A stretch of DNA of 64,000 nt from Escallonia rubra (lineage: Eukaryota > Streptophyta > Magnoliopsida > Escalloniales > Escalloniaceae), in contig JAVXUO010002389.1 of NCBI GenBank assembly GCA_033065855.1, positions 248,001 to 312,000 of the forward strand, written 5' to 3'. This document shows, in pieces, positions 10,446-27,334 of the stretch. The notes under the pieces were generated by a model. That model did no database searches and was not told the DNA's origin. It was given only the letters and a program-made list of their open reading frames with translations. Numbering within the stretch: position 1 is the stretch's first letter; every line of letters starts with the position of its first letter. A program made the translations under genes and the position numbers.

Positions 10446-12498
10446 GAGGTATTCTCTGTGTTCAAAAAATGGCTCAAGCTTGTTGAATGACAAAATGGAT
10501 AGCATGTGAAAATGTTGAGGTGGTGAGTACAACTCAAATGAATTTTAGAGATTTTGTGAAGATATTAGATTGAAGAGGCAACTTACTATTGGGTATACTC
10601 CACAACAAAATGAAGTGGCTAAATGGAAGAATCGAATTGTCGAAGAAATGGCAAAGTCGATGCAACATGACAGATGATTGCCTTATTCCTTTTGGGTTGA
10701 AGCAGTGTATTCAGTAGTTTACTGACAATAAAACACCACTTGAGGCATGGAGTGACATGAAGCCATCTGTGAAGCATTTAAAGGTCTTTGGGTGTATTTG
10801 CTATGCACATATTTGTAAAGAGCGGAGATACAAACTTGATCAAGTGAGTGAAAAATGCATTTTCGTTGGATATAGTGAAGATGAAGAAACGTAGAAACTT
10901 TCCTATATCCTTTCATTATCCTGGATGTAATGCATTAAAGGTGGAGATTAGGAGTGAGACCTGGTTGTGGCACAAAAGATATAGGCACTTGAATTTCCAG
11001 AGCTTGAGAAGTTTGCAACAAAAAGAAATGGTCTATATTTGGGCTGCCAAAAATTGAAATCAAAGAAGGATATTTGTGAAGGGTGTGTTCTTGGTAAACA
11101 ACACCAAGAATCATTCCCTAGAGAAAAAGCATGGAGGGCTAAAGTTCCATTCGAGCTTGTTCATACAGATGTGTGTGGACCAATGAGAACACCATCACTG
11201 TCTAGAAATAGATACTTTATCATCTTTATTGATGATTATCCAAGAATGACATGGGTTTATTTCATGAGGCAAAAATTTGAGGTATTCTCTATGTTCAAAA
11301 AATGGCTCAAGCTTGTTGAAAGAGAAAATTATAGCATCATGCCATTGCAGCTCAAAAATGATAGAATTTCTATCAACTTGATATGAAATCAGCCTTTCTA
11401 AATGGTTATTTAGATGAAGATATATATGTTGAACAGACATAATGATTTTTAAAGAATGGAGAACAAGATGAAGTGTGTACAAGTTGAAGAAAGCCTTGTA
11501 GAAATGGCAAAGTCGATGCTACACGAATAGTAAAATTGACTCATACATCGTCGATCACGTATTTGAAAGGATTTAAACTGAGCTTACTTTGTACATCAAA
11601 AGGCAAGGTAAGTCATGATGTTCATGTTTCCTTGTATATAGATGACTTAATTGTTCTGGGTGTATTTGCTATGGTTCATGAATTCGTAAAGAGCGGAGAT
11701 ACAAACTTGATCAAGTGAGTGAAAAATGCATTTTCGTTGGATATAGTTCACAGTCAAAATGTTACTGACTTTACAGCTTGAAGAGTAGCACAGTGATCAT
11801 TCGAAGAGATGTTGTATTCAATGAGAATGTTGATTGGAATTGGAAAGAAAATAAAGTGCAACAACAAGTACTTTCCTTTGATGAAGATTCTGAAATATAG
11901 CAGAATGATGAAAACAATTCACAAGATTCTCCAAGTTCAAAGTTCAAGTTCATCCTCATCACCAAGCTCCTTAGTTGATTTTGGCATAATGTACAAGAAG
12001 AAAGAGAGTACATCTGAGTGGTTTTTGTGGTAGTGATTGGGCTGGAAGTGTTGATGACATGAGAAACACTAGTGCTATGCATTCTTAGTTGGTTCTAGCA
12101 TGTTTTCTTGGGCATCAAAGAAACAAAAAATTGTGGCACAACCATCAGAAAAGGCTGAATATGTGGCAGCTACAGTGACTGCATCTCAAGCAATATGGCT
12201 AAGAAGAATTCTTGGATGCAGGGGATTAGAGCAGGTTGAAGCAACTACTCTAATGTGTGACAAAAAACCAGCTATTGCAATGACAAAAAAACCAGTGAAT
12301 CATTGTCGAACAATGCACATTGACATCAAGTATCATTTTGTGAGAGAAGATGTGGAAAATGGACAAGTGAAGTTTCAGTTTTGCAAAAGTGAAGATCAAG
12401 TTGCTGATGCTTACACCAAAGCTATTCCTGAAGAAAGGTTTGACTATTTTAGACTGAAGATGGGTGTTCAACAACAAAACATTAAGGGACAGCGTTAA
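10446..12498 (+). mobile_element. Ty1/copia pol fragment, unit 1, rearranged
   Basis: Broken copia-type pol. Order seen: integrase C-terminal half (10446-10876, with TPQQNEVA and stops); then GAG-pre-integrase and integrase N-terminal part (about 10880-11321: WHKRYRHLN, CEGC, HTDVCGPM, FIDDY); then a patchwork of reverse-transcriptase and integrase pieces (11322-11690, including YIDDLI); integrase tail (11700-11970); and RNase H (11975-12498: EYVAAT, AIWLRR, HIDIKYHF, DAYTKA). The integrase second half therefore comes before the first, and most of RT is deleted relative to unit 2. Many stops and frameshifts; no gag and no clear 5' LTR. The RNase H has AMTKKP and CDKKPAIA where copia elements usually have CDNKSAI. 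Confidence 0.85.
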
Positions 12499-14029
12499 AA
12501 TTAATACTTTGTTGTACTTTTGTTATTAGTTTATGAATATTGACACGCGTAGTGCTATCCAAAGTAGCTTCTCAAGGAAGCTAGATGAAAAAGTCTGGAA
12601 CAGAGAGAAATAGAAACAGGGTCTTGTTTCTTGCCTCTTGCTGCCTCTTTCTCCTCTTTACTTCTTAGCTCATTTGACATCTATTCCAACACCCATTTGC
12701 TACTTTCAATTCATGCTGGTTTATTGAAAGAAGGGTTATGTTCAATTTAAGATGAAACTGTCGTAGGTTTAGTCTCCATGAGGAGTTTTCCTCACTTCTT
12801 GTATTTAGAGCACGACTTTGTAATGGCATCGAAACTACTAATATAAGCGTCTCTTGTGAACAAGCAATGTCTAACAGCATGGAATATGTTTGTGCAGGGT
12901 TCTATTTTTTGTTAGGCAATGTAATTAATTTTCGAAATACCTGCACAGAAAGCAAACAAAGGGAGCTTCCTGTAATCCTTTTATGGCATCAGAATCTGCC
13001 TGACCAACCAATTCTCTGAAAAAAAATCATCAAAGAGGATAAGACATGTGTCATTGTTTTGGTTCTACCTATGTCGACAAATTGCATTGAGCTTTAGTGG
13101 CGAATTCTAATATTGCTGATAATTGTAAAAACAAGAAAGTTGCATGTACTTCATAATGGTTTTGTTTTTCTTATTGTAAAAACAATTGTTTTAATATTCA
13201 AAGAAATCAAGAACAAGAGTAATGATAATAAAAAATTAAGTTACAAGACTATATATGGATAGTTCTTAGGGATATCATATATTTCACCCCCTACAGATTT
13301 ACCCCACTTTACAAAGCCCTTATCAAAGTTAACTAAAGGTTTTGATGTTACTTACATCTGGTTATACCTCATTTTGGTGTTACTTCTTATCGTTAAGATG
13401 TGCATTAGACAAAGTCAATACCAATTTTAAATCAATAAGAAAGCACTAACACTGTAGCATATATGGTAATTGCAGTGAATGCTACAAATACGATTGCAGG
13501 CCATCCCTCATCTTGTCCACCCCGGTAAGAATGCTACAAAGCAAAATGTGGAGGTTCGAGTGGGTGCTTCAGATAGGACTTTCCTAAGCTAATAGCCAAT
13601 TCATTCTAACCCCCCGATCCTACCATACGCACGCATTAACGTAGTGACAAATGACTACTCTTTGATGGGGAAATATTTGTGGTAACTTCATCAGTATCTG
13701 CAAGAATTCTTTGGTGCAAACATCGAGTCCCTCTTCTAATGGAAATTATGGTATGTATAGTACGACACCTACAAAGCTATGATGTTAGCAGAAGCAGAAT
13801 AGTCTGAGGGCTGGAGTAGAATGCACAAAAGAGCTACCTTAACAAAAACCGAGGCTTCTTTACAAAAGAAGAGGACAAACGCGGGGGTGGGGTGTTGCAA
13901 GTAGTTCATCAAGATTTCACTAAAAAAGAAAACATAAGAAAAGTAACTTTTCTAATATGTATGAATCGATAGTCAAAGCGAAACTCGGTGTTCTTTATAT
14001 ATAGTCACAAAAGTCATCAACGATCAAGT
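12499..14029. other. Downstream of copia, unit 1: possible degenerate LTR and unassigned DNA
   Basis: No recognised gene. The part after the pol stop to about 12900 could be a decayed 3' LTR, but I see no clean TG...CA ends or polypurine tract. On the minus strand 13015-12941 looks like a 75-nt exon: polypyrimidine run and AG before it, GTATTT after it, open frame beginning ELVGQADSDAI. A second minus-strand block (about 12880-12777) also follows a TAG and is open. I cannot name the protein. A short G-rich tract lies at 13883-13893. Confidence 0.35.
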
Positions 14030-14230
14030 TTATAGTAAATGTCTCCACAATATCTCAATATCTTTCTCAATGTGCACAATCAAATAATCCGTGAAAAAAT
14101 CATCATCTATCTTATTTCGGAGTTGAGTTTTGATCAGCTTCATAGACGAAAATGCTTGGTCAGTAATTGCAGTAGATACCGGAAGAGTAAGGACACGCCT
14201 GACCGACCTATGGAGAAAGCTCAGATATAA
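14030..14230 (-). pseudogene. hAT transposase C-terminal fragment, unit 1
   Basis: Minus-strand frame with RRVLTLPVSTAITDQAFSS, then KLIKTQLRNKI and a DYLIVHIEKDI end. This is the pattern of the hAT-family C-terminal dimerisation domain found in plant TTF-type zinc-finger transposase-like proteins (typical: L-x-LPVSTA-x-x-E-R-SFS-x-L-K-x-IK-x-x-LR). Only the last ~65 residues are recognisable; upstream on the minus strand the frame runs into low-complexity Phe/Ser- and Tyr/Ile-rich translation of AT-rich DNA. A decayed fragment shared by units 1-3. Confidence 0.7.
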
Positions 14231-14357
14231 TTGAGAAAAACTGAAAATTGAGCAAGAAAATGAGAAAGACAAAGATTACGACGGCTAGTGGCACAACGAG
14301 TAAAAAACACAACAAATTAAAAACAAAATAATGTTTAAAAATTTCCGAATGTTGTGG

Positions 14358-14358
<1 letters not shown>

Positions 14359-14406
<48 letters not shown>
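14359..14406. repeat. (TA)n microsatellite, unit 1
   Basis: About 23 TA repeats with one CA interruption near the 5' side. The same locus occurs in units 2 and 3 with different lengths. Confidence 0.95.
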
Positions 14407-14408
<2 letters not shown>

Positions 14409-14536
14409 TTGGTCCGTCCCTGAACAATCATTTAGAAATGAGTGGAGAATTCTACGAGACTTTTGTAGTGAAGAGTTCGATATCCAATTCACATCATATA
14501 TTGATGTGGCAAGGCCAAGAAGAATATTAAAAAGAA

Positions 14537-17500
14537 TCTATATCTATATAATATATAATAAGCGAAGTCTGAGCTTATTTGCGCGACACATCATCACAGA
14601 GATATAACTTCTTTGCTTGACACGTCATAACATTATGTTTTCAATGTGAAATAGAATTATAACTATAATAAGTGTCACTAAAGGTTTAAAATATTATCTT
14701 GGATAGGATCCTTATTTCTTGATAAGTTAATTTCCATATTACCAAACCTTATATAATTGAAAAACTAACTCTAAATGTTTTAAAACTCTAACTGATTGAG
14801 GAACTAACTTATAAGGACCTAATTTTGACTATTGTATCCATAAAACCATTCTTTAATATGAATATAAAAATTCATATATCATAAAAAACGAAAATATAAA
14901 AATTCATATAACTTAAAAATGAAAATAACATATTTACTAGATTTAGAAGAGAAAAAAAAATAATGCTCCTATTGAGAATATTATCGTGGATGGGGTTCTT
15001 ATTTCCTGCTAAGTTAATTTCTATATTACTAAACCTTATATAATTGAAAAGCTAACTCTAAACGTTCTAAAACTCTAACTAATTGACGAACTAACTTATA
15101 AGAACTTAATTTTGACTATTGTATCCGTAAAATCACTCCTTAATATGAATATAAAAATTCATATATCTTATAAACGAAAATAACATACAAACTAGATTTA
15201 GAAGAGAAAAAAAAATAATGCTACAATTGAGAATATTATGTTGGATGTGGTTCTTATTTCTTACTAAGTCAATTCATATATTACTAAACCTTATATAATT
15301 GAAAAACTAACTCTAAACGTTCTAAAACTCTAACTGATCGATGGACTAACTTATAAGAACTTAATTTTGACTGTTGTATCCATAAAATCACTCTTTAATA
15401 TAAATATAAAAATTCATATATCTTTAAAACAAAAATAACATACTAGATTTAGAAGAGAAAAAAAAATGCTGCAATTGAGAATATTATCTTGGATGTAGTT
15501 CTTATTTCTTGATAAGTTAATTTCTATAATACCAAACCTTATATAATTGAAAAACTAACTCTAAACGTTTTAAAACTCTAACTTATTGACGAACTAACTT
15601 ATAAGGACTTAATTTTTACTATTGTATCCATAAAACCACTCTTTAATATGAATATAAAAATTCATATATCTTAAAAACGAAAATATAAAAATTCATGTAT
15701 CTTAAAAACGAAAATATAAAAATTCATATATCTTAAAAACAAAAATAACATATATACTAGATTTAGAAGAGAAAAAAAAAATAATGCTACAATTGAGAAT
15801 ATTATCTTGGATAGGGTTCTTATTTCTTGCTAAGTTAATCTTTATATTACTAAACCTTATAAAATTGAAAAACTAACTCTAAACGTTCTAAAACTCTAAC
15901 TGATTGATGAACTAACTTATACACCGTAAAAACTTAATTTTGACTATTGTATCCATAAAATCACTTTTTAATATGAATATAAAAATTCACATATCTTAAA
16001 AACAAAAATAACATACTAGATTTAGAAGGAAAAAAAATTAATGCTACAATTGAGAATATTATCTTGGATAAGGTTCTTATTTCTTGATAAGTTATTTTCT
16101 ATATTACTAAACCTTATATAATTGAAAAACTAACTCTAAACATTCTAAAACTCCAACTGATTGATGAACTAATTTATAAGGACTTAATTTTGACTATTGT
16201 ATCCATAAAATCACTCTTTAATATGAATATAAAATTTCATATATGTTAAAAACGAAAATAACACACTAGATTTAGAAGAGAAAAAAATAATAACGCTACA
16301 ATCGAGAATATTATCTTGAATGGGGTTCTTATTTCTTGATAAGTTAATTTCTATATTACTAAACCTTATATAATTGAAAAACTAATTTTAAACTTTCTAA
16401 AACTATAACTGTGATGAACGAGCTTATTAGGACTTAATTTTGACTATTGTATCATTTAAACCACTCTCTATTATGAATATAAAAATTCATATATCTTAAA
16501 AATGAAAATAATATACTATATTTAGAAGAGAGAAAAAAAGATGCTACAATTGAGAATATTATCATGGATGGGGTTCTTATTTCTCGGTGGGATTCTTATT
16601 TCTTGATAAGTTAATTTTCATATTACTAAACCTTATATAATTCAAAAACTAACTCTAAACGTTCTAAAACTCTAAGTGATTGATGAATTAAGTTATTAGA
16701 CTTAATTTTGACTATTATATCCTTAAAGTCACTCTCTAATATGAATATAAAAAATCATATATCTTAAAAATGAAAGTAACATACTAGATTTAGAAGAAAA
16801 AAAAATGATGCTACAATTGAGAATATTATCTTGGATGGGGTTCTTATTTGTTGATAAGTTAATTTTCATATTATTAAGCCTTGTATAATTGAAAAACTAA
16901 TTTTAAATGTTTTAAATATCTAATTTATTGATGAACTAACTTATTAGGACAAAATTTTAACTATTATATCTATAAAATCACTCTCTATTATGAATATAAA
17001 AATCCATGTACCTTAAAAACGAAAATAACATACTAGGTTTATAAGAGGGAAACAATTATGCTACAATTGAGGATATTATCTTGGATGGGGTTCTTATTTC
17101 TTGATAAGGTAATTTAAATATTACTAAACCTTATATAATTGAAAAACTAATTCTAAACGTTTTAAATATCTAACTTATTGATGAACTAAGTTAGTACGAC
17201 TTAATTTTTACTATTGTATCCTTAAAACTACTCTATAATATCAATATAAAAATTCATATATCTTAAAAATGAAAATAACATACTAGATTTAGAAGAGAGA
17301 AAAAGTGATACTACAATTAAGATTAAAACAATAAAAATAATGTAATAATTGTTATTTTTTTAAGTTATAAAATTTTCTCACCGTAATCGATGTAATTATT
17401 TGTTAATTTAGTATAGCAACTTTTAGAATCCTTTTGATAAAATATCAAAATTGACGTTATTTTCTCGACGGAACCATGCAAACAAAAAATTACTACAATT

Positions 17501-20118
17501 ATTATTCATTAAAATTGTAGTAATGATAATGCTTATTCATAAATCTAATAGTTGAAAAAGAGTTTAAGCTATATACTAAATATGTCAATGAATCTAAAGG
17601 TATGCAAATATAATTTTGATTGTGATCCCTATTTTTAAGTTTATTTAATTTTGCAGGAACTATAGAGCTATATGAGGAAGCCTTATATTTAATGTGAAAA
17701 CTAATTCTAAAACCCTAATTATACGAATATTTATTTTGACTATCGTGTTCTAAAAACTAACTCTTTCATGCAAAGAAAAAAAAACCACGTATCTAAAAAT
17801 TATAACTTATGGATATTTAGAAGAAAACAATCATGTTACAATTAATTTAAGTTTATTGTAAGTAATAAATGCATGTTTATTTATGCATAACATAATCATT
17901 GCAAAAATTATTTACATAATATATAAAATCAATAATTAAATTACAGGATAATTTTTTTGCTTTGATAAGGTTGACGATCAACAAAGTGGTTATGTAAGCA
18001 TTTATGAGATTTTTAAAAGAAATAACATATGTATTAGAAAAGAAAAGTTACGATCAAATTAAATAATTTTTAGTTACTAGATTATTTAAGAATATTTAAA
18101 ATGTTTTAGTTACTAGATTTGAGAAATAACATATGTATTAGTAAAGAAAAGGTGCAAAAATATGATGTGACTATTGTATTTTTAAAACCACTTTGTAATA
18201 AGAATGTATAATTTCATACATCTAAAAAATAAAAATAATATTATCCTAGATGGGTCCTTATTTCTGGATAAGTTAATTTGCATATCAGTAAGCCTTATAA
18301 CTGAAAAACTAATTCGAAACATGTAAAACTCTAACTAATTAATAAACTAACTTATTATGACTTAATTTTAATTATTGTACTCTTAAAAACACTTTCTAAT
18401 ATGACTATGAAAATTCGTATATCAAAAAAATAAAAATAACATATTAGATTTAAAAGAGGGAAAAAATGATGTTAAATTAATAAAAATAATGTAACAATTG
18501 ATTCATATTTATTTTATTTTAATATGTGCTTACCGTATTGATGTAAAGATTTATCAAATATAATATACAGATTTTAGAATCCATTTGGTAAAATAAAAAA
18601 TTGAACATCTTTTTTTGGGTGGGACCACACGACCAACAAACTACTGTCTAATTATTATTAATTAAAATTATAATAATGATAAAGCTTATACATAAATCTG
18701 ATATTTGAAAAGGATTTAAGGTTATATACTAAATATGTTAGATCTAAAGGTATACAAATATTATTTTGGATGTGAATCATATTTTTAAGTTTATTTAGTT
18801 TTGCAGGAACTATATGAGGGCTATATTAGAAAGGCTTATATAATTTGAGAACTAATTCCAAAAAAATATATACTAATTTATTAAGATTTAATTTTGACTA
18901 TATTGTGTCCTTAAAACTAACTCTCTCATGCGCTGATATAAAATCATGTATCTAGAAAACAAAAATCACATATGAGATTTAGAAGAAAAAAAACATGTTA
19001 CAGTTAATTTAAGTTTATTATAATGTAATAAATGTATGTATATTTACACTTAACATAATCATTGCAAAAAATATTAATGTAATATATAAGATCAATAGTA
19101 CTATTATACGACAATTTTTTTGCTTTAATAACACCGCACAATAATCAAAGAGGCTACATCGCATATATGAGATTTTGAAAAACAATCACGTATTTATTAG
19201 AAAAAAGGTACAATTAAATCAAATAATTCTTAATTACTATATATGAGAATATTTAAGACCTTTAGAATGTAAAAATATATCTATGTAATTATACAAAACA
19301 AACGATTAACCTGTTCGTTTTTGCATAGGGCCTTACGATCAATGAAAGTACTTTTTTTATTTATACTTAATTATATTTTTATGCAAAAAAAACTTAATGG
19401 ATATAAAAACTATAACTTGGCGACAAGTTGTTAAAGATGCAGAAAAGAATTCAAACACTTCAAAACAAGGACACATCATCTTCGTCAATTTAATTTTATC
19501 ATTATTGGCATCTTACAAGAATTAAAGAAACACACACACTCACACATATTAAAATATTGAATATTACGCGGTTGTTCTGTCAAATTTATTTTTGCAGACA
19601 ATAATAACTTATTTGAAAGTAATAAGGTGTATAAATAAGTCCTATTAAATTTGAAATGTAACTTTATTCCATACGATTTCTACTTCATCATTAAAATAAC
19701 CTTCGATAAACATGTAACACCTCAAAAGCTTTTGAAGTTAAAGAATTATATTCATATATAACATCTACAATTCAAAAGGGATACGTCATAACCTCGGCAC
19801 TTTTTAATTTCAACCACAATCCTATTCGTTATTTAGTCTATATGGCACCAACATGACTATTCTACTGCTACAAGTGCCAAACCAATATTCATTTGAAATA
19901 TTAATTGACAACTTAAAATAAAAGCTTCAAGAAAGCAAGTATCTTGCGACTCCACTGTGTCGCTATCTATTCTTTGTAGCCAGATAAGATATTTTTTTAA
20001 TAATGTTATTATCTTTTTTGTCTCACGATATGTGGTACATATTAATACATTCTTTGAGTCCTCGTATTATACTGTAGTTTATGAACCGACGCTAGCTTGA
20101 CTCGGGTTACTGAGCTAG
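14537..20118 (+). mobile_element. Non-autonomous Helitron H2 at unit 1/2 junction
   Basis: Both ends are fixed by comparison with the empty site: the flank ending AAAAAGAA (14529-14536) and the flank beginning TGTCTTTTCAAAAGC (20119) are contiguous at 1204-1226. The insert begins TCTATATC and ends CTAG (20115-20118), inserted between A and T with no target duplication, all as expected for Helitrons. Upstream of the end is a weak hairpin (CCGA 20086-20089 with TCGG 20102-20105). The ~5.6 kb interior is AT-rich with no Rep or helicase frame, so it must be mobilised in trans. It contains a ~250 bp tandem repeat array. Confidence 0.88.
14683..17320 (+). repeat. ~250 bp minisatellite inside Helitron H2
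   Basis: Ten consecutive units, each marked by a 'gaatattat(c/g)ttggat' start. Starts at about 14683, 14976, 15231, 15479, 15797, 16053, 16305, 16553, 16821 and 17071, so spacing is mostly 248-268 bp; two longer units (about 293 and 318) contain extra copies of a short 'aaaattcatatatcttaaaaacgaaaa' sub-motif. Units differ by scattered substitutions. Non-coding. Confidence 0.9.
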
Positions 20119-20995
20119 TGTCTTTTCAAAAGCCGGATATTCTATTCTATACTAAAGAAGAGGAAGGAAGACACAAGAAGGGATGGACTGTTCTAGCTTT
20201 CAAAAGTTCTGATCAAGCTTTTCATTTCAACGCACTGGAAGCAAGTAAAGTTCCTTGTGCATCTCTTTAATAGTATCCAGAAAGAATATTTCTGCTCCTT
20301 TTCCTTTCTGCATGCTAACAAAGAACCCATGTCAAACTATATATATCAGAAATGTGGTGCACGTGCTTTTGGTGAAAAACTTTATACTTAAATTTCACCA
20401 CCAAATCCTCCCGTTTTCCATTAAAAAGACAGATATCTCGCCATAGATGCACGATTCTAGTGACATATGAAGGCATTTAAGAGAAAAAAGGAACTCATAA
20501 TACCCCAGGAAGTGTGCCAAACTCATGTCAAACTAGCTATATCAGAAATGTGGTGCACATGCTTTTGGAGAAAAAGTTTATACGTAAATTTCACCACCGA
20601 ATGAATAACTCTACGATTCTAGTGACAAATGAAAGGCAGTTGAGAAGAATTTCAACTCTGCATCTACCTTAGGGAGAGCAATCACCGCGACAATGTCATC
20701 TTACGTATTTAAACATAATGATGGGTAACCTCAAACTAGATTGATACCTATGGATAGCAGAGAAAAAAAAAGGAGCTCATAATACCCCAGAAAGTGTGGC
20801 AACCCACCAGTTGGGAAAGCAAAGCCTGAAAGAAGAATAGACAAAGCGACTTTGGCACAACACAAGAGATATGATTCAAAGCGAGGGCCATGTATTGGGG
20901 CATCGGGTTCGTTGTGATAAGATGAAAGGCTTTTTGCATGCATGGCAATGGCGAACAAACAAGGTAATGGACCTGTAGGCATCGCCCCCTAGCCC
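20119..20995 (+). promoter_or_regulatory. Promoter region of unit 2, internally duplicated
   Basis: Follows the Helitron directly. A block present once in unit 1 (1378-1565) is present twice in tandem here: 20328-20523 and about 20524-20800, the second with an extra ~110-base insert. Both blocks hold ATCAGAAATGTGGTGCAC, TTTCACCACC and an ACTCATAATACCCCAG-type motif. The distal copy has a perfect CACGTG (20360-20365); the proximal copy has CACATG. Nearly identical to unit 4. Confidence 0.65.
20360..20365. promoter_or_regulatory. G-box CACGTG, unit 2 promoter
   Basis: Palindromic CACGTG flanked as GTGCACGTGC, about 680 bases before the ATG. Plant bZIP and bHLH factors bind this core. Present at the same place in unit 4 (62950-62955), CACATG in unit 1. 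Functional use is inference. Confidence 0.45.
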
Positions 20996-21002
20996 TATAT
21001 AA
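20996..21002 (+). promoter_or_regulatory. TATA box, unit 2 beta-glucosidase
   Basis: TATATAA 41-47 bases upstream of the ATG at 21043, same context as units 1 and 4. Confidence 0.7.
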
Positions 21003-21042
21003 ACCGTCACGAAACAGAAGCTTGGAACAGACAAGATCAGTT

Positions 21043-27284
<6,242 letters not shown>

Positions 27285-27308
27285 AATGCATATTGTACGT
27301 ACTCAATA

Positions 27309-27334
27309 ACCACCTTGTATCTCGACAAGGTGGT
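27309..27334 (+). other. Hairpin just after the stop codon, copy 2
   Basis: Perfect 10-bp inverted repeat ACCACCTTGT / ACAAGGTGGT with a 6-base loop, starting 25 bases after TAA and so inside the 3' UTR. Copy 3 has it unchanged; copy 1 has an extra 4 bases that weaken the stem. Role unknown. Confidence 0.7.

Noticed and set aside
12499..12900. 3' LTR of the copia element
   Set aside because: No polypurine tract, no TG...CA ends and no matching 5' LTR were found, so only mentioned as possible.
14208..14492. Minus-strand frame with a long Tyr-Ile run
   Set aside because: It is a translation of the (TA)n microsatellite.
14683..17320. Regular repeats as a possible CRISPR array
   Set aside because: Units are ~250 bp with no short repeat/spacer alternation, and this is a plant nuclear context.
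20255..20446. 63-residue frame repeated at 62845-63036
   Set aside because: It lies within the duplicated promoter region, with no homologue recognised and no coding bias; identity between units reflects the segment duplication.
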